A DNA stretch of 33,158 nucleotides from Patescibacteria group bacterium (lineage in GTDB: Bacteria; Patescibacteriota; Patescibacteriia; Patescibacteriales; BM507), in NCBI GenBank assembly GCA_027858235.1, contig JAQIDC010000015.1, forward strand, positions 1-33,158, in the 5' to 3' direction. Of the stretch, positions 1-7,987 are shown in pieces. Each line of letters opens with the position of its first letter. The stretch's first letter is position 1. The notes below the pieces were generated by a model. It saw only the letters and a program-made list of their open reading frames with translations. It searched no databases and had not been told where the DNA came from. The translations under genes were made by a program, and so were the position numbers.

Positions 1-123
1 CGTGTGTGATAAATACTAGGAAATCAGAAAAAGTTGCTTGTAAGCACAGATAAAAGGAAAGAATATAAACATTTACGATTGGGTTGTTGGGGCTCGCCCC
101 TTCAAATCCTGTACGGCGCGCTA
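1..123 (+). ncRNA. 3' end of a possible structured RNA (unclassified, cut by window edge)
   Basis: No convincing ORF lies here. The stretch from about 78 to 122 is clearly richer in G and C than its surroundings, as functional RNAs are in AT-rich genomes. It holds a perfect GGGG-CTCG-CCCC hairpin (about 97-108) followed by TTCAAATCC, which looks like the T-loop of tRNA or tmRNA, and then a GC-rich end. A small TGCTT-GT-AAGCA hairpin lies near position 40. However, the bases flanking the T-loop-like motif do not form a five-pair T-stem and no CCA is encoded, so tRNA or tmRNA identity is not established. A tmRNA 3' domain is the best guess. The 5' part lies outside the window. Confidence 0.28.
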
Positions 124-184
124 TAAAAAAATTCAATCTTTATTATTTTTTTATTGTATGCTATACAGACAATACCTTGCGAAC

Positions 185-225
185 AATAAATAAAAAATAA
201 AAGCCCCACAAGTTATATGCAGGGC
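185..225 (-). terminator. Rho-independent terminator of the DUF2059-like gene
   Basis: On the minus strand GCCCTGC (225-219) pairs with GTGGGGC (209-203). This is seven pairs, two of them G-U, around a nine-base loop. A T-rich tail follows directly. It lies about 35 bases after the stop codon of the gene at 260-652. Confidence 0.6.
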
Positions 226-259
226 AATAAAATATTTAGATTACAAAGAATAGCCTTTT

Positions 260-652
260 TTACTCAAATTCACTTACAACATCTTCATATATCTTAATAC
301 GTCTTTTTAAAAAAATATCTTCATTCTCATTGACAAAATTAGTTATTTTTTGAATAAGTTCGGGCATAATTTTATAATAATGCTGAACAACTGGAGAATT
401 AAAAAATTTGATTAATTCATTTATTTCCTCATCTGTAAAAGTCTCTTCGAGTAATCTTTTATTATTCTCCATGGTTTTTTCTTTAACTTCTGTTAAATAT
501 CTTCTTTTGGCTTCTGCTAATATTTCTTTTTCTTTTTCGTCAAATTCTTCAGCTAATAAAATTGCATCCATATTAGATTTAATAAATATACTTTGCTGAT
601 TTTCAAGTTTTGCTGCTATTACGAATCTTTCAACATTTTCTTTAGAGGCCAT
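260..652 (-). CDS. DUF2059-like small helical protein
   Basis: A 130-residue, highly charged, probably all-helical protein with no signal peptide or membrane segment. Residues about 68-105 (LLEETFTDEEINELIKFFNS, then PVVQHYYKIMPELIQ) match the pattern of the DUF2059 domain, where an acidic helix 'FT.EE..ELI.FF.SP.G' is followed by a helix ending in a proline-containing turn. The family has no established biochemical role. In diderm bacteria it is usually periplasmic, whereas this copy seems cytoplasmic. The start is well supported by a strong Shine-Dalgarno sequence, AAAGGAG, a few bases before ATG. That is one of only two clear ones in the window. It is a single-gene unit with its own terminator. 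Similarity is judged by eye only. Confidence 0.6.
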   Translation of the reverse strand: MASKENVERFVIAAKLENQQSIFIKSNMDAILLAEEFDEKEKEILAEAKRRYLTEVKEKTMENNKRLLEETFTDEEINELIKFFNSPVVQHYYKIMPELIQKITNFVNENEDIFLKRRIKIYEDVVSEFE

Positions 653-744
653 TGTGTACTCCTTTTTTAGTTTAGAGTATTAATTTTAATGTACTTTTCA
701 CTTTAGTTTACTACCTTATTATATTATCAACCCAATGTCAACAA

Positions 745-770
745 AAAACCCCAACAAAAGCCAGGGTTTT
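745..770 (-). terminator. Terminator downstream of the HU gene
   Basis: AAAACCC (745-751) and GGGTTTT (764-770) form a seven-pair stem with a 12-base loop. Read on the minus strand, the stem runs into TTTTTTGTTG. It lies 25 bases after the HU stop codon. The T-run on the plus side is shorter, so the main direction is minus. Confidence 0.7.
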
Positions 771-795
771 ATATAAAACTCAATTTTATTTTAAT

Positions 796-1107
796 CTATT
801 CCTCTTCTCTCTGTTCTGGTTGCGCTAATTTCCCTTTCAAAGCATCCTTTAGAGTCTTTCCTGTTTTGAACTTAGCCACTTTTACTTCTGGAATTTCTAT
901 TCTTTCACTTGGGTTTTGAGGATTTACTCCTCCTCTGGCATGTCTTGTTCTAGCTAGGAAAGTTCCAAAACCAGTGATTGTTACTTCATTGTCCGCTTGG
1001 AGTTCTGAAATAATAATATCGACTAAAGATTCAAGCATGGTTTCTGCTTGTTTTTTGCTAACCGATGATTTATCGGCAATTTTTTCGATTAAGCTTGCCT
1101 TATTCAT
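796..1107 (-). CDS. hup: HU-family DNA-binding protein
   Basis: A 103-residue histone-like protein that dimerises and bends DNA in the nucleoid. The N-terminal helical body starts MNKASLIEKIADKSSVSKKQ, the central GFGTF turn (about residues 46-50) is intact, and the flexible DNA-binding arm is present as GVNPQNPSERIEIP (about 59-72). The intercalating proline of the usual RNPQTGE arm tip is kept, but the tip reads VNPQNPSE. The C-terminal helix (KTGKTLKDALKGK) is followed by a short acidic tail, QPEQREEE, that most HU proteins lack. The start ATG has no Shine-Dalgarno, but a perfect hairpin lies ten bases upstream. The gene follows ymdB by 39 bases and ends at a terminator, so it may be read from upstream or from its own promoter. 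Confidence 0.95.
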   Translation of the reverse strand: MNKASLIEKIADKSSVSKKQAETMLESLVDIIISELQADNEVTITGFGTFLARTRHARGGVNPQNPSERIEIPEVKVAKFKTGKTLKDALKGKLAQPEQREEE

Positions 1108-1116
1108 AAATTTAGA

Positions 1117-1135
1117 TAAAAGCTGAAAGCTTTTA
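1117..1135. other. Perfect hairpin in the ymdB-hup intergenic region
   Basis: TAAAAGCT-GAA-AGCTTTTA forms an eight-pair stem with a three-base loop, between the ymdB stop and the HU start. On the minus strand it is followed by TCTAAATTT rather than a clean T-run. It could be a weak terminator of ymdB, a processing site or a structure affecting HU translation. Confidence 0.5.
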
Positions 1136-1146
1136 TATTAATTGTA

Positions 1147-1944
1147 TTATTTAAGTGTAAGGTATTTTTTAAATGATTTAATTTTATTTGCTTTTTTTGT
1201 TTTAGGATCAATATCTATTATTACTGAATTTAAAACACTCTTTCCTGTGTCTGGTATCCCGTGAGTGCTTCTCATCTGTGTTAAAAATGTCTCAATAACC
1301 CCCTCTGTTTCTATTCCAATACATCCATCATCAAATCCAGCCATCCCAACATCTGTAATATATGCTGTTCCTTCTTTGCTAACTTTCTCATCAGCTGTCA
1401 TCACGTGAGTGTGAGTGCCTAGAACGGCTGAAACACGAGAATTTGCATATCTAAACATTGCGTTTTTCTCAGATGTAGCCTCAGCGTGTATGTCTACAAT
1501 TATAGCAGAAAACTTTTGTCTTGCAAAGTTAGCCAAAATTTTATCTAATTCTCGAAATGGACATTCATAATCCATCTTCATAAACACTCTCCCAATCAAA
1601 CTAATATGAAGAATTTTATATTTACCTTTTTTAAATACAATATAGCCAAGACCTGGGACACCCTGACAATAATTAGCTGGTCTTACTATCGGAAATTTTC
1701 CGTTATAAACTTCTTCCAAAGTATGTTTGTCATCAAATGAATGATCACCACCACTAAACACGTCTACTCCAGCTTTTTGTATCTCTTCTAAAATCTCTGG
1801 CGTCACACCTCTCCCGTGAGCTGCGTTCTCAGGATTAGCTATAACAATGTCAATTTTTTTTTCTTTAATAATTGAGGGTAGGGTTTTGTTAATAATTTCT
1901 CTGCCTGGCTTTCCAATTATATCTCCTATAAATAATATTTTCAT
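1147..1944 (-). CDS. ymdB: YmdB-family metallophosphoesterase (2',3'-cyclic nucleotide phosphodiesterase type)
   Basis: A 265-residue protein of full family length, cytoplasmic, with the dinuclear metal site of calcineurin-like phosphoesterases. Visible motifs are GDIIGKPGR (D8), NPENAAHGRG (E39, N40), SGGDHSFDD (D67, H68), DIHAEATSEK (H153) and GTHTHV (H178, H180). In Bacillus subtilis YmdB the ligand at position 67 is asparagine, and here it is aspartate, which is unusual. Known members cleave cyclic nucleotides and interact functionally with RNase Y. The rny-ymdB order seen here is the widely conserved one. There is no Shine-Dalgarno before the ATG. A strong hairpin separates it from rny, so expression could be independent or by read-through. 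Confidence 0.92.
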   Translation of the reverse strand: MKILFIGDIIGKPGREIINKTLPSIIKEKKIDIVIANPENAAHGRGVTPEILEEIQKAGVDVFSGGDHSFDDKHTLEEVYNGKFPIVRPANYCQGVPGLGYIVFKKGKYKILHISLIGRVFMKMDYECPFRELDKILANFARQKFSAIIVDIHAEATSEKNAMFRYANSRVSAVLGTHTHVMTADEKVSKEGTAYITDVGMAGFDDGCIGIETEGVIETFLTQMRSTHGIPDTGKSVLNSVIIDIDPKTKKANKIKSFKKYLTLK

Positions 1945-1980
1945 ATTTTTATGCTAACATAAGTTGATTTATTAGGCAAC

Positions 1981-2010
1981 AAAAAACACGTTAATTAAAA
2001 CGTGTTTTTT
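1981..2010 (-). terminator. Strong hairpin terminator between rny and ymdB
   Basis: AAAAAACACGTT (1981-1992) and AACGTGTTTTTT (1999-2010) form a perfect 12-pair stem around AATTAA. The T-run works on either strand. It lies ten bases after the rny stop codon on the minus strand. Confidence 0.85.
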
Positions 2011-2019
2011 TATTTGATT

Positions 2020-3534
2020 TTATCTTGCGTATTCAATTGCTCTCATTTCCCGAATAACATTAACTTTAATCTCACCCGGATATTTTAATTCTGCTTCAAT
2101 CTTCTTTGCAATATCTCTGGCCATATTATATGCTCCCATGTCATCAATACTCTCAGGAGTAACAAACACTCTCACTTCTCTTCCTGCCTGGATTGCATAA
2201 GCCTTCTCTGCTCCCTCAAAAGAAGTGGCAATTTTTTCTAATTCTTGCAATCTTTGGATATATCTTTCAAAAGTATCTTGTCTAGCCCCAGGCCTTGCTG
2301 CAGAGATTGCATCAGCGACCTTAACTACGACTGAAATAATACCCCTTGGTTTATCGTCATGATGGGTTTCAATAGGATCTATAATATTTTGAGGTATACC
2401 AAATTTTTTAGCTATATCACGACCAATTTCAGGGTGAGTTCCTTGGACCTCATGATCAACTGCCTTTCCTATATCGTGGAGCAAACCACCTTTCTTAGCT
2501 AGGGTAACGTCTAAGCCCAGCTCAGCTGCTATTAGACCTGAGAGATGAGCTACTTCAATAGAATGTCCAAGGGCGTTCTGACCATAGCTTGTTCTATATT
2601 TAAGTCTACCTAGAATTTGTACCAATTTAGGATCAAAGCCAGTTATCCCTAGCTCATACATAGCTTCTTCCCCTGCTTTTTTGATATCTATAGCCAAATC
2701 TTTTTTGGCAGCTTCAATGGCCTCTTCAATCTTAGTTGGATGGATCCTTCCATCGAGCACTAACTTTTCTAAGGCTCTTTTTGCGATATGCCTCCTGATT
2801 GGAGAAAATCCTGAAACAGTTATTACATTTGGTGTGTCGTCAACGATAATCTCAGTACCAGTTAGCCTTTCAATAACTTTGATATTCCTTCCTTCTCTTC
2901 CAATAACTCGCCCCTTGAGTTCGTCATTTGGAATTTCAACGGCTGTTGTCGTAATTTCTGCTGTATAGGAAGAAACCAGCCTTTGCATTGAAGAAGTAAT
3001 AAGCTCTTTCGCTTTTTCATCGATTACCTCGTAAGATTCATCTTCAAGCTTTTTGATTCTACTCATCATGTCATCCTTGGATTGTTCTTCAATATTTCTA
3101 AAAAGAACGTCTCGAGCTTCATCCTTTGTCATAGCAGCAATTTTTTCTAGTTTTTCAAACTGCTCTTCTCTAATTTTTTTAATCTTTTCCTTTGCACTTT
3201 CAATCTGGGTCAATTTGTCGTACATTTTTTGTTGTTTGTCCTGTAGGTCTAGAAGTTTTTGAGAAAATGAATTTTCCCTTTGCTCTAGTCTTTCTTGCAT
3301 TTCTTTGATTTCCTTGTGCCTTTTTTCTTCTTCTTTCTTGGCCCCGTCAATAATTTTTAAGGCTTTTTCTTGAGCATTAAGCAATAATTCCGTTTGCTTA
3401 GATTTTGCTTCACTCAACAATCTTTCTGCTTTTTCCTCAGCCGATTTAACTTTTGTAGAAACGCTTTGTTTTCTGACAAAATAGCCAATAAAAAAACCAC
3501 CTGCAAGCACTACAGAATAAATAATATATTCCAT
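2020..3534 (-). CDS. rny: Ribonuclease Y
   Basis: A 504-residue membrane-anchored endoribonuclease that starts mRNA decay. It has the standard layout. One N-terminal membrane segment (about residues 3-20) is followed by a long Lys/Glu-rich coiled coil (about 25-175). A KH RNA-binding domain follows, with the GREGRN loop (about 205-265). The C-terminal HD domain carries the catalytic pair H353-D354 in GLLHDIGKAVDHE and an earlier histidine in NALGHSIEVAH. The C-terminus (PGEIKVNVIREMRAIEYAR) matches the family ending. The length is close to the usual 510-520 residues. The start is the only ATG before the membrane segment and has no Shine-Dalgarno. It is followed by a terminator and then ymdB, its common functional partner. 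Confidence 0.97.
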   Translation of the reverse strand: MEYIIYSVVLAGGFFIGYFVRKQSVSTKVKSAEEKAERLLSEAKSKQTELLLNAQEKALKIIDGAKKEEEKRHKEIKEMQERLEQRENSFSQKLLDLQDKQQKMYDKLTQIESAKEKIKKIREEQFEKLEKIAAMTKDEARDVLFRNIEEQSKDDMMSRIKKLEDESYEVIDEKAKELITSSMQRLVSSYTAEITTTAVEIPNDELKGRVIGREGRNIKVIERLTGTEIIVDDTPNVITVSGFSPIRRHIAKRALEKLVLDGRIHPTKIEEAIEAAKKDLAIDIKKAGEEAMYELGITGFDPKLVQILGRLKYRTSYGQNALGHSIEVAHLSGLIAAELGLDVTLAKKGGLLHDIGKAVDHEVQGTHPEIGRDIAKKFGIPQNIIDPIETHHDDKPRGIISVVVKVADAISAARPGARQDTFERYIQRLQELEKIATSFEGAEKAYAIQAGREVRVFVTPESIDDMGAYNMARDIAKKIEAELKYPGEIKVNVIREMRAIEYAR

Positions 3535-3581
3535 ACATTTAATGTTGTCAGGAGGTCTTAGAAAATTATTATTATAAAACT

Positions 3582-3603
3582 ATCAAGCATGCTTGATTTT
3601 TTT
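3582..3603. other. 16-bp palindrome (hairpin or operator)
   Basis: ATCAAGCATGCTTGAT is a perfect palindrome and is followed on the plus strand by six T. It lies in the 212-base gap between the kinase gene and rny. On the minus strand (the direction of both neighbours) the following bases are AGTTTTATAAT, a weak tail. It may be a terminator of the kinase transcript or a protein-binding site. The rest of the gap holds a nine-pair stem (3711-3719 with 3730-3738), nine bases after the kinase stop codon, and nothing else firm. Confidence 0.4.
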
Positions 3604-3746
3604 CATAATTTTGAAATTTTTATAGTAACGATCTTTCACAATTTTGCTAATATTAAAGTCTTTAGCAGTAAATCTAAACTCTCCCGATACAACTTTTATT
3701 TTTAAATTCAATTTATCAATACATTCGTTTTGATAAATTTATACTA

Positions 3747-6700
3747 TCATATAAAATTCCTATTTGCAAACTCACTGTTTTCTTGATTTAGGGGTAATTT
3801 TACAGTAAATTCACTCCCAACACCTTCTTCACTTTTTACCTCGATTTTCCCGTTGTGAGCGTTAACTATCCATTTACTTATAGCAAGCCCCAAACCTGTC
3901 CCACCTTCTTCTCTTGATCTTGCTTTATCAACTCTATAAAAACGTTCAAAAATATTTGATAGGTCTTTCTCAGGGATTCCTATCCCGTTGTCTACTATTC
4001 TTACTACAGCTTCTTTATTGTTTTTATTAATATATATCTTCACCCAGCCATTTTCGTCCGTATATTTTATGGCGTTTCTAACTAAATTGATAAATATTTT
4101 GTCCAACTTAGCTTCATCTCCCTTAATAATTACTTTTTTAATAAAATACTTAAAATTTAAACTAATATTTTTCTCTCTTGCAATCACAGTCAAAGATTTA
4201 ACAACCGATTCTAAAACCTTAACAACGTCAACTTCTTCATAGTACAGTTTCTCCATTTCTGAGTCAGCGTTAGTTAGCATTGTTAATTCAGAAATTATAT
4301 GGCTCATTCTAATTATTTCATCTTCTATGTCACGATAAACTTCTAAAACATTTTCATCTTTTATTTTTTCGTCCAAAAACAATAAATCAAGATTGCCTTT
4401 CATTATTGTTAAGGGGGTTCTTAGTTCATGAGAAGCATCTGATATAAATTTTAGCTTTAGATCAAGGGCTCTGTTAAGATTTTTATTTGCTATATCTAGC
4501 TCAGATGTTCTTTGTTTTACTTTTTGTTCCAAGTCTTGATTTAAATTTTCAATTTTCTCCCTATATATTGTTGATTCCGTATTATCAACGGCCATTGATA
4601 TCGCCCCTTCTACTTTTCCGCTTCTATCAAATAATGGTGCAGCAATTAAATTCAAATATTTAATATCACCCTTTTCATTTGTCTGATAAGAAAGATTTTC
4701 GTATTTAAATGATTTTCCTCTTTTTATCAATTCTGTGTATAAAACGGTTAATCTTTTGCTATTTTTTATTTCGTTTGTAGAAACTAATTTTTTATTAATA
4801 ACACCTTGCCCCATTAATTCTTGTGCATATTTATTTAAAGAAACTATTTTACCATGCTTATCAAGCATCGCTATACTAACTGGCACATTATTCAAAACTC
4901 TATTCTTAAATTCATCTAATTTTCTAATCTCCTCTTCTGCCTCTCTGCTTTCTGTTATATTATTTATAGTGACAACGGATTGATATGCTTCATTTTTTTT
5001 ATTTTTTGTTGGTGAAATATCTATTTTATAAAAAAAGGCTTTTTTCTTAAAGATGATTTTTCTTTCTATGTGTTTAGCTTCTTTAGATTTAAAAACAGCC
5101 GTTAAAAGATCTTTCATTCCTTCCTTTTTACTTAATTCTTTTGCAAATAAATTATTTTCATATCTAGGTAGTATTTTAGAACATTTTTTGCCCTTTATTT
5201 TCTCAACCGGCAAATCAACTTTTTCTGCAAAAAACTTATTATAGCTTATAATATTTGAATTTTTATCTACTACAAAGATGCCCTCCCTTATTGAATCTAT
5301 CACGCTTATATAATGTTTTTTTGTTTCATATAATTTTTGTTCTGCTATTTTAGTGTCCGTAATATCTCTAATAATTGCCTGTACGGCTATTTTTTTTCCA
5401 TCTTTTACTATGTTAGTAAAATTAGCATCGACGAATAAAATTATATTTTTTTTAGAAACCTTAAATTCAATCTTGTGATTGCCTTTATTATCAAGAATTT
5501 CTTTAAATTTTTCATCAAATTGATTTAGATAATCTTTATGAATAATACTTCTAAGCCCATTATTTTCATTTATTTGTTTTTTGGGGAAAGTATAATAAAA
5601 TGATTGGTTCGCAAACAGTATTTCTCCATCCAAACTTAGCATAACAAACATGTCCCCTGCATTGTCAATTAGTTCTCTGTATTTTTCCTCGCTCTTTTCT
5701 AATTCTATTTTATTTTTTTCTCTATCAATAGCACTTGAAAAGATATTGGCAACTGCTTTAAAGAAATCTAGTTCAACTATATTAAATTCTCTTTTTTCTT
5801 TAAACAAAAAACGCAGAGAACCCAAAATTGTCTTGTTATGCATTAGGGGGATATAGCAAGAATTCACATTAATTAATTCATTTTTTCCAAACACATCTTT
5901 TTTTATTTTTCCTTCATATATCTCAATTTTTTTATTTAAAATTACTGTTCCAAAATTATGTGAATCCAAGGAGTCAACGCTACATGTATTAAATGCTTCT
6001 TTAGGAAAATTTTTACTTGAAAAAAATTCCAAAATTTTTTTTCCTCCTCCCGGTAAAAGCCAAATAGCACCGCTAAGATCATTCATTGCCCATGGGATAT
6101 TAATGACTCTGTTTAATAATTTTGTTAATTTTTCATCTAAACTGATATTGTTGATAGAAATTTGCATCAAGTCATTCAAAAGGGTTTGATTTTCATTGGC
6201 TTCTTTCAATTTTTTCCAAGCATTCTTTTCATTGCTTATATCCTTAATCACAACAAACCATTCTTCGTCGTTTATATATCTACCAACTTTAAGTTTTATG
6301 TTTTTTTTAACTCCATTTTTAGTTAAAACCACGGTTTCATATGTCTTTGGTGATTTTAATGAATCTTTATTTTTCAAACGATGTTTAACATAAGCATCAA
6401 TTTTATCTCTTTCTTCTTTCGAAAAAAGGGTTATATAATTCATTTGAAAAAGCTCATCTTTTGTATATCCAGAAATTTTTACAAGTGCTTTATTTACTTC
6501 AACAAACTTCTTTTTTTTACCATTCAGTATATAGAAACCTTCTTCAGCGTTCTCAAAGATATTTTTAAATTTTTCTTCAGAATCTTTTAATTCATTAAAA
6601 AGCATTAAGCTAGAAATGCTTCTAGTTGTACCCTGGACAAAATTATCCAGAAGTTCTAAATATTCTTTTTTTATTTTTGGTGACAAAAATTCAAAAAAAC

Positions 6701-7160
6701 CAATTGTTTCTCCTCTTATAATAACAGGGCAAATTATAGAATTGAATGAAATTTTGTTTAAATCTTTTGTTGTCTTGTGATAGGTCTTATAAATATCTTT
6801 CTGTCTTTCTGGAATATATTGAGCCTCTTTTTTTAAATAAGGGCTAGCAAAATAATTTTCTTTTTCTACTTTTATTTTTGTATCAAGAAAAAAATAATTA
6901 AATGATTTTCTCAGGACCTTATCTTCACTAACATCGTTTAAATATCTCACTGAGATTAAATCATTTTTATCCGAAAAAATGGTTATCAATATTGAGACAC
7001 CATTTTTTTCCATATCCTCGCCAACCAGTAGAAAGAATTCATTTAGGTTAAAACTATTTTGTTTTAGGTCTATTGTTTTTTGAAGACTCATTAAAGATTC
7101 AAGCAATGAGCCATAAAATTTATCTTTCTTGTTTTCATTTTGGAATTTTAGTAATTCCAT
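3747..7160 (-). CDS. Soluble multi-domain PAS/GAF sensor histidine kinase
   Basis: A 1137-residue sensor kinase, partner of the response regulator encoded 65 bases upstream. In order it has an N-terminal GAF-like region (about 20-185), PAS (193-312), GAF-like (325-487), PAS (493-612), PAS (616-742), PAS (745-868), a coiled-coil linker, HisKA (about 903-970) and HATPase_c (about 1010-1125). The phospho-accepting histidine is H911 in SDASHELRTPL. The N box is NLVRNAIKYT (about 1025), G1 is DNGIGIP (1057) and G2 is GGTGLGL (1086). No membrane segment is visible, so the signal is probably cytoplasmic (ligand, redox or energy state), though the ligand cannot be read from sequence. The enzyme core looks intact. 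It is very large for a reduced genome. Domain edges are judged by eye. Confidence 0.93.
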   Translation of the reverse strand: MELLKFQNENKKDKFYGSLLESLMSLQKTIDLKQNSFNLNEFFLLVGEDMEKNGVSILITIFSDKNDLISVRYLNDVSEDKVLRKSFNYFFLDTKIKVEKENYFASPYLKKEAQYIPERQKDIYKTYHKTTKDLNKISFNSIICPVIIRGETIGFFEFLSPKIKKEYLELLDNFVQGTTRSISSLMLFNELKDSEEKFKNIFENAEEGFYILNGKKKKFVEVNKALVKISGYTKDELFQMNYITLFSKEERDKIDAYVKHRLKNKDSLKSPKTYETVVLTKNGVKKNIKLKVGRYINDEEWFVVIKDISNEKNAWKKLKEANENQTLLNDLMQISINNISLDEKLTKLLNRVINIPWAMNDLSGAIWLLPGGGKKILEFFSSKNFPKEAFNTCSVDSLDSHNFGTVILNKKIEIYEGKIKKDVFGKNELINVNSCYIPLMHNKTILGSLRFLFKEKREFNIVELDFFKAVANIFSSAIDREKNKIELEKSEEKYRELIDNAGDMFVMLSLDGEILFANQSFYYTFPKKQINENNGLRSIIHKDYLNQFDEKFKEILDNKGNHKIEFKVSKKNIILFVDANFTNIVKDGKKIAVQAIIRDITDTKIAEQKLYETKKHYISVIDSIREGIFVVDKNSNIISYNKFFAEKVDLPVEKIKGKKCSKILPRYENNLFAKELSKKEGMKDLLTAVFKSKEAKHIERKIIFKKKAFFYKIDISPTKNKKNEAYQSVVTINNITESREAEEEIRKLDEFKNRVLNNVPVSIAMLDKHGKIVSLNKYAQELMGQGVINKKLVSTNEIKNSKRLTVLYTELIKRGKSFKYENLSYQTNEKGDIKYLNLIAAPLFDRSGKVEGAISMAVDNTESTIYREKIENLNQDLEQKVKQRTSELDIANKNLNRALDLKLKFISDASHELRTPLTIMKGNLDLLFLDEKIKDENVLEVYRDIEDEIIRMSHIISELTMLTNADSEMEKLYYEEVDVVKVLESVVKSLTVIAREKNISLNFKYFIKKVIIKGDEAKLDKIFINLVRNAIKYTDENGWVKIYINKNNKEAVVRIVDNGIGIPEKDLSNIFERFYRVDKARSREEGGTGLGLAISKWIVNAHNGKIEVKSEEGVGSEFTVKLPLNQENSEFANRNFI

Positions 7161-7225
7161 ACAGTCGCATTAAAAAAATTAGAATTTGTTTATTCCTTTG
7201 TTAATAGAGTATCCTATATTATTTT

Positions 7226-7918
7226 TTAAGTTTTTGGAAGACCCTTGCCTTTGTCTTGTATTTTATATCCAACATCCCTGATTGTGTGAATCAGTTTGTT
7301 TCTATATCCTTTATCCACCTTTCTTCTTAAATAGCTTATATATACATCAATAACATTTGAATCATCTGTAAAATTATATCCCCAAATATGCTCTCCTATC
7401 ATTGTCCTTGTACAAACATGACTAGGACGTCTCATCATATAATCAAGAAGTCTATATTCTTTACTTGATAATTTTAGTTCTTTCCCGGCCCTTGTTACTT
7501 CATGAGTGGCTGGGTCTAGGATTAGGTCATCTACTTCTAGCCTGGTTGATTTTACAACTTTTTCTCTTCTGAGAAGTGCTCTAATCCTCGCCACCAACTC
7601 ACCAAAAGCAAATGGTTTTACTAAATAATCATCAGCACCAGCATCCAGACCCGCTATCCTATCTTTAATGGTATCTTTTGCGGTAAGCATAATTACTGGT
7701 GTCTCAATCTTTTTCTCCCTTAATTCTCTAACAACTTCAACTCCAGATTTTTTTGGAAGCATGATATCAAGAATAATAAGATTATAACTATTTAATTCAA
7801 TCTTTTCTGAAGCATCCTCACCATTATAGGCAACATCAATAGTATAATGTTCCATTTCAAGTCCACGTTTTATAAAGCGAGTTATTTTTATTTCATCTTC
7901 AACTACTAAAATAGTCAT
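7226..7918 (-). CDS. OmpR/PhoB-family response regulator
   Basis: A 230-residue DNA-binding response regulator. The receiver domain (1-118) has the acidic pocket E7-D8, phospho-acceptor D51 (LIILDIMLPKKSG), T79 and K101 (VKPF), so all key residues are present. The C-terminal winged helix (about 125-222) shows LSSKEYRLLDYMMRRPSHVCTR and the recognition region ending DVYISYLRRKVDKG, typical of OmpR/PhoB. The gene directly precedes the large histidine kinase gene in the same direction, forming a two-component operon. An AT-rich region upstream contains TATAAT (7950-7945, minus strand), a possible -10 box, with a poor -35. Targets are unknown. The target could be its own promoter. Confidence 0.95.
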   Translation of the reverse strand: MTILVVEDEIKITRFIKRGLEMEHYTIDVAYNGEDASEKIELNSYNLIILDIMLPKKSGVEVVRELREKKIETPVIMLTAKDTIKDRIAGLDAGADDYLVKPFAFGELVARIRALLRREKVVKSTRLEVDDLILDPATHEVTRAGKELKLSSKEYRLLDYMMRRPSHVCTRTMIGEHIWGYNFTDDSNVIDVYISYLRRKVDKGYRNKLIHTIRDVGYKIQDKGKGLPKT

Positions 7919-7987
7919 ATGTTTTAACTTATTTTATCTTATACATTATAATATATTACAAAAAGATTAAAAACAAATTAAATATAC

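Noticed and set aside
1-123. A complete tRNA or tmRNA gene
   Set aside because: The T-loop-like TTCAAAT has no matching T-stem, no CCA is encoded, and the 5' part is outside the window. Only a possible structured RNA is claimed.
718-741. TTGACA/TATAAT promoter for the DUF2059-like gene
   Set aside because: Both boxes exist on the minus strand (741-736 and 723-718), but only 12 bases separate them, too short for a standard sigma-70 promoter.
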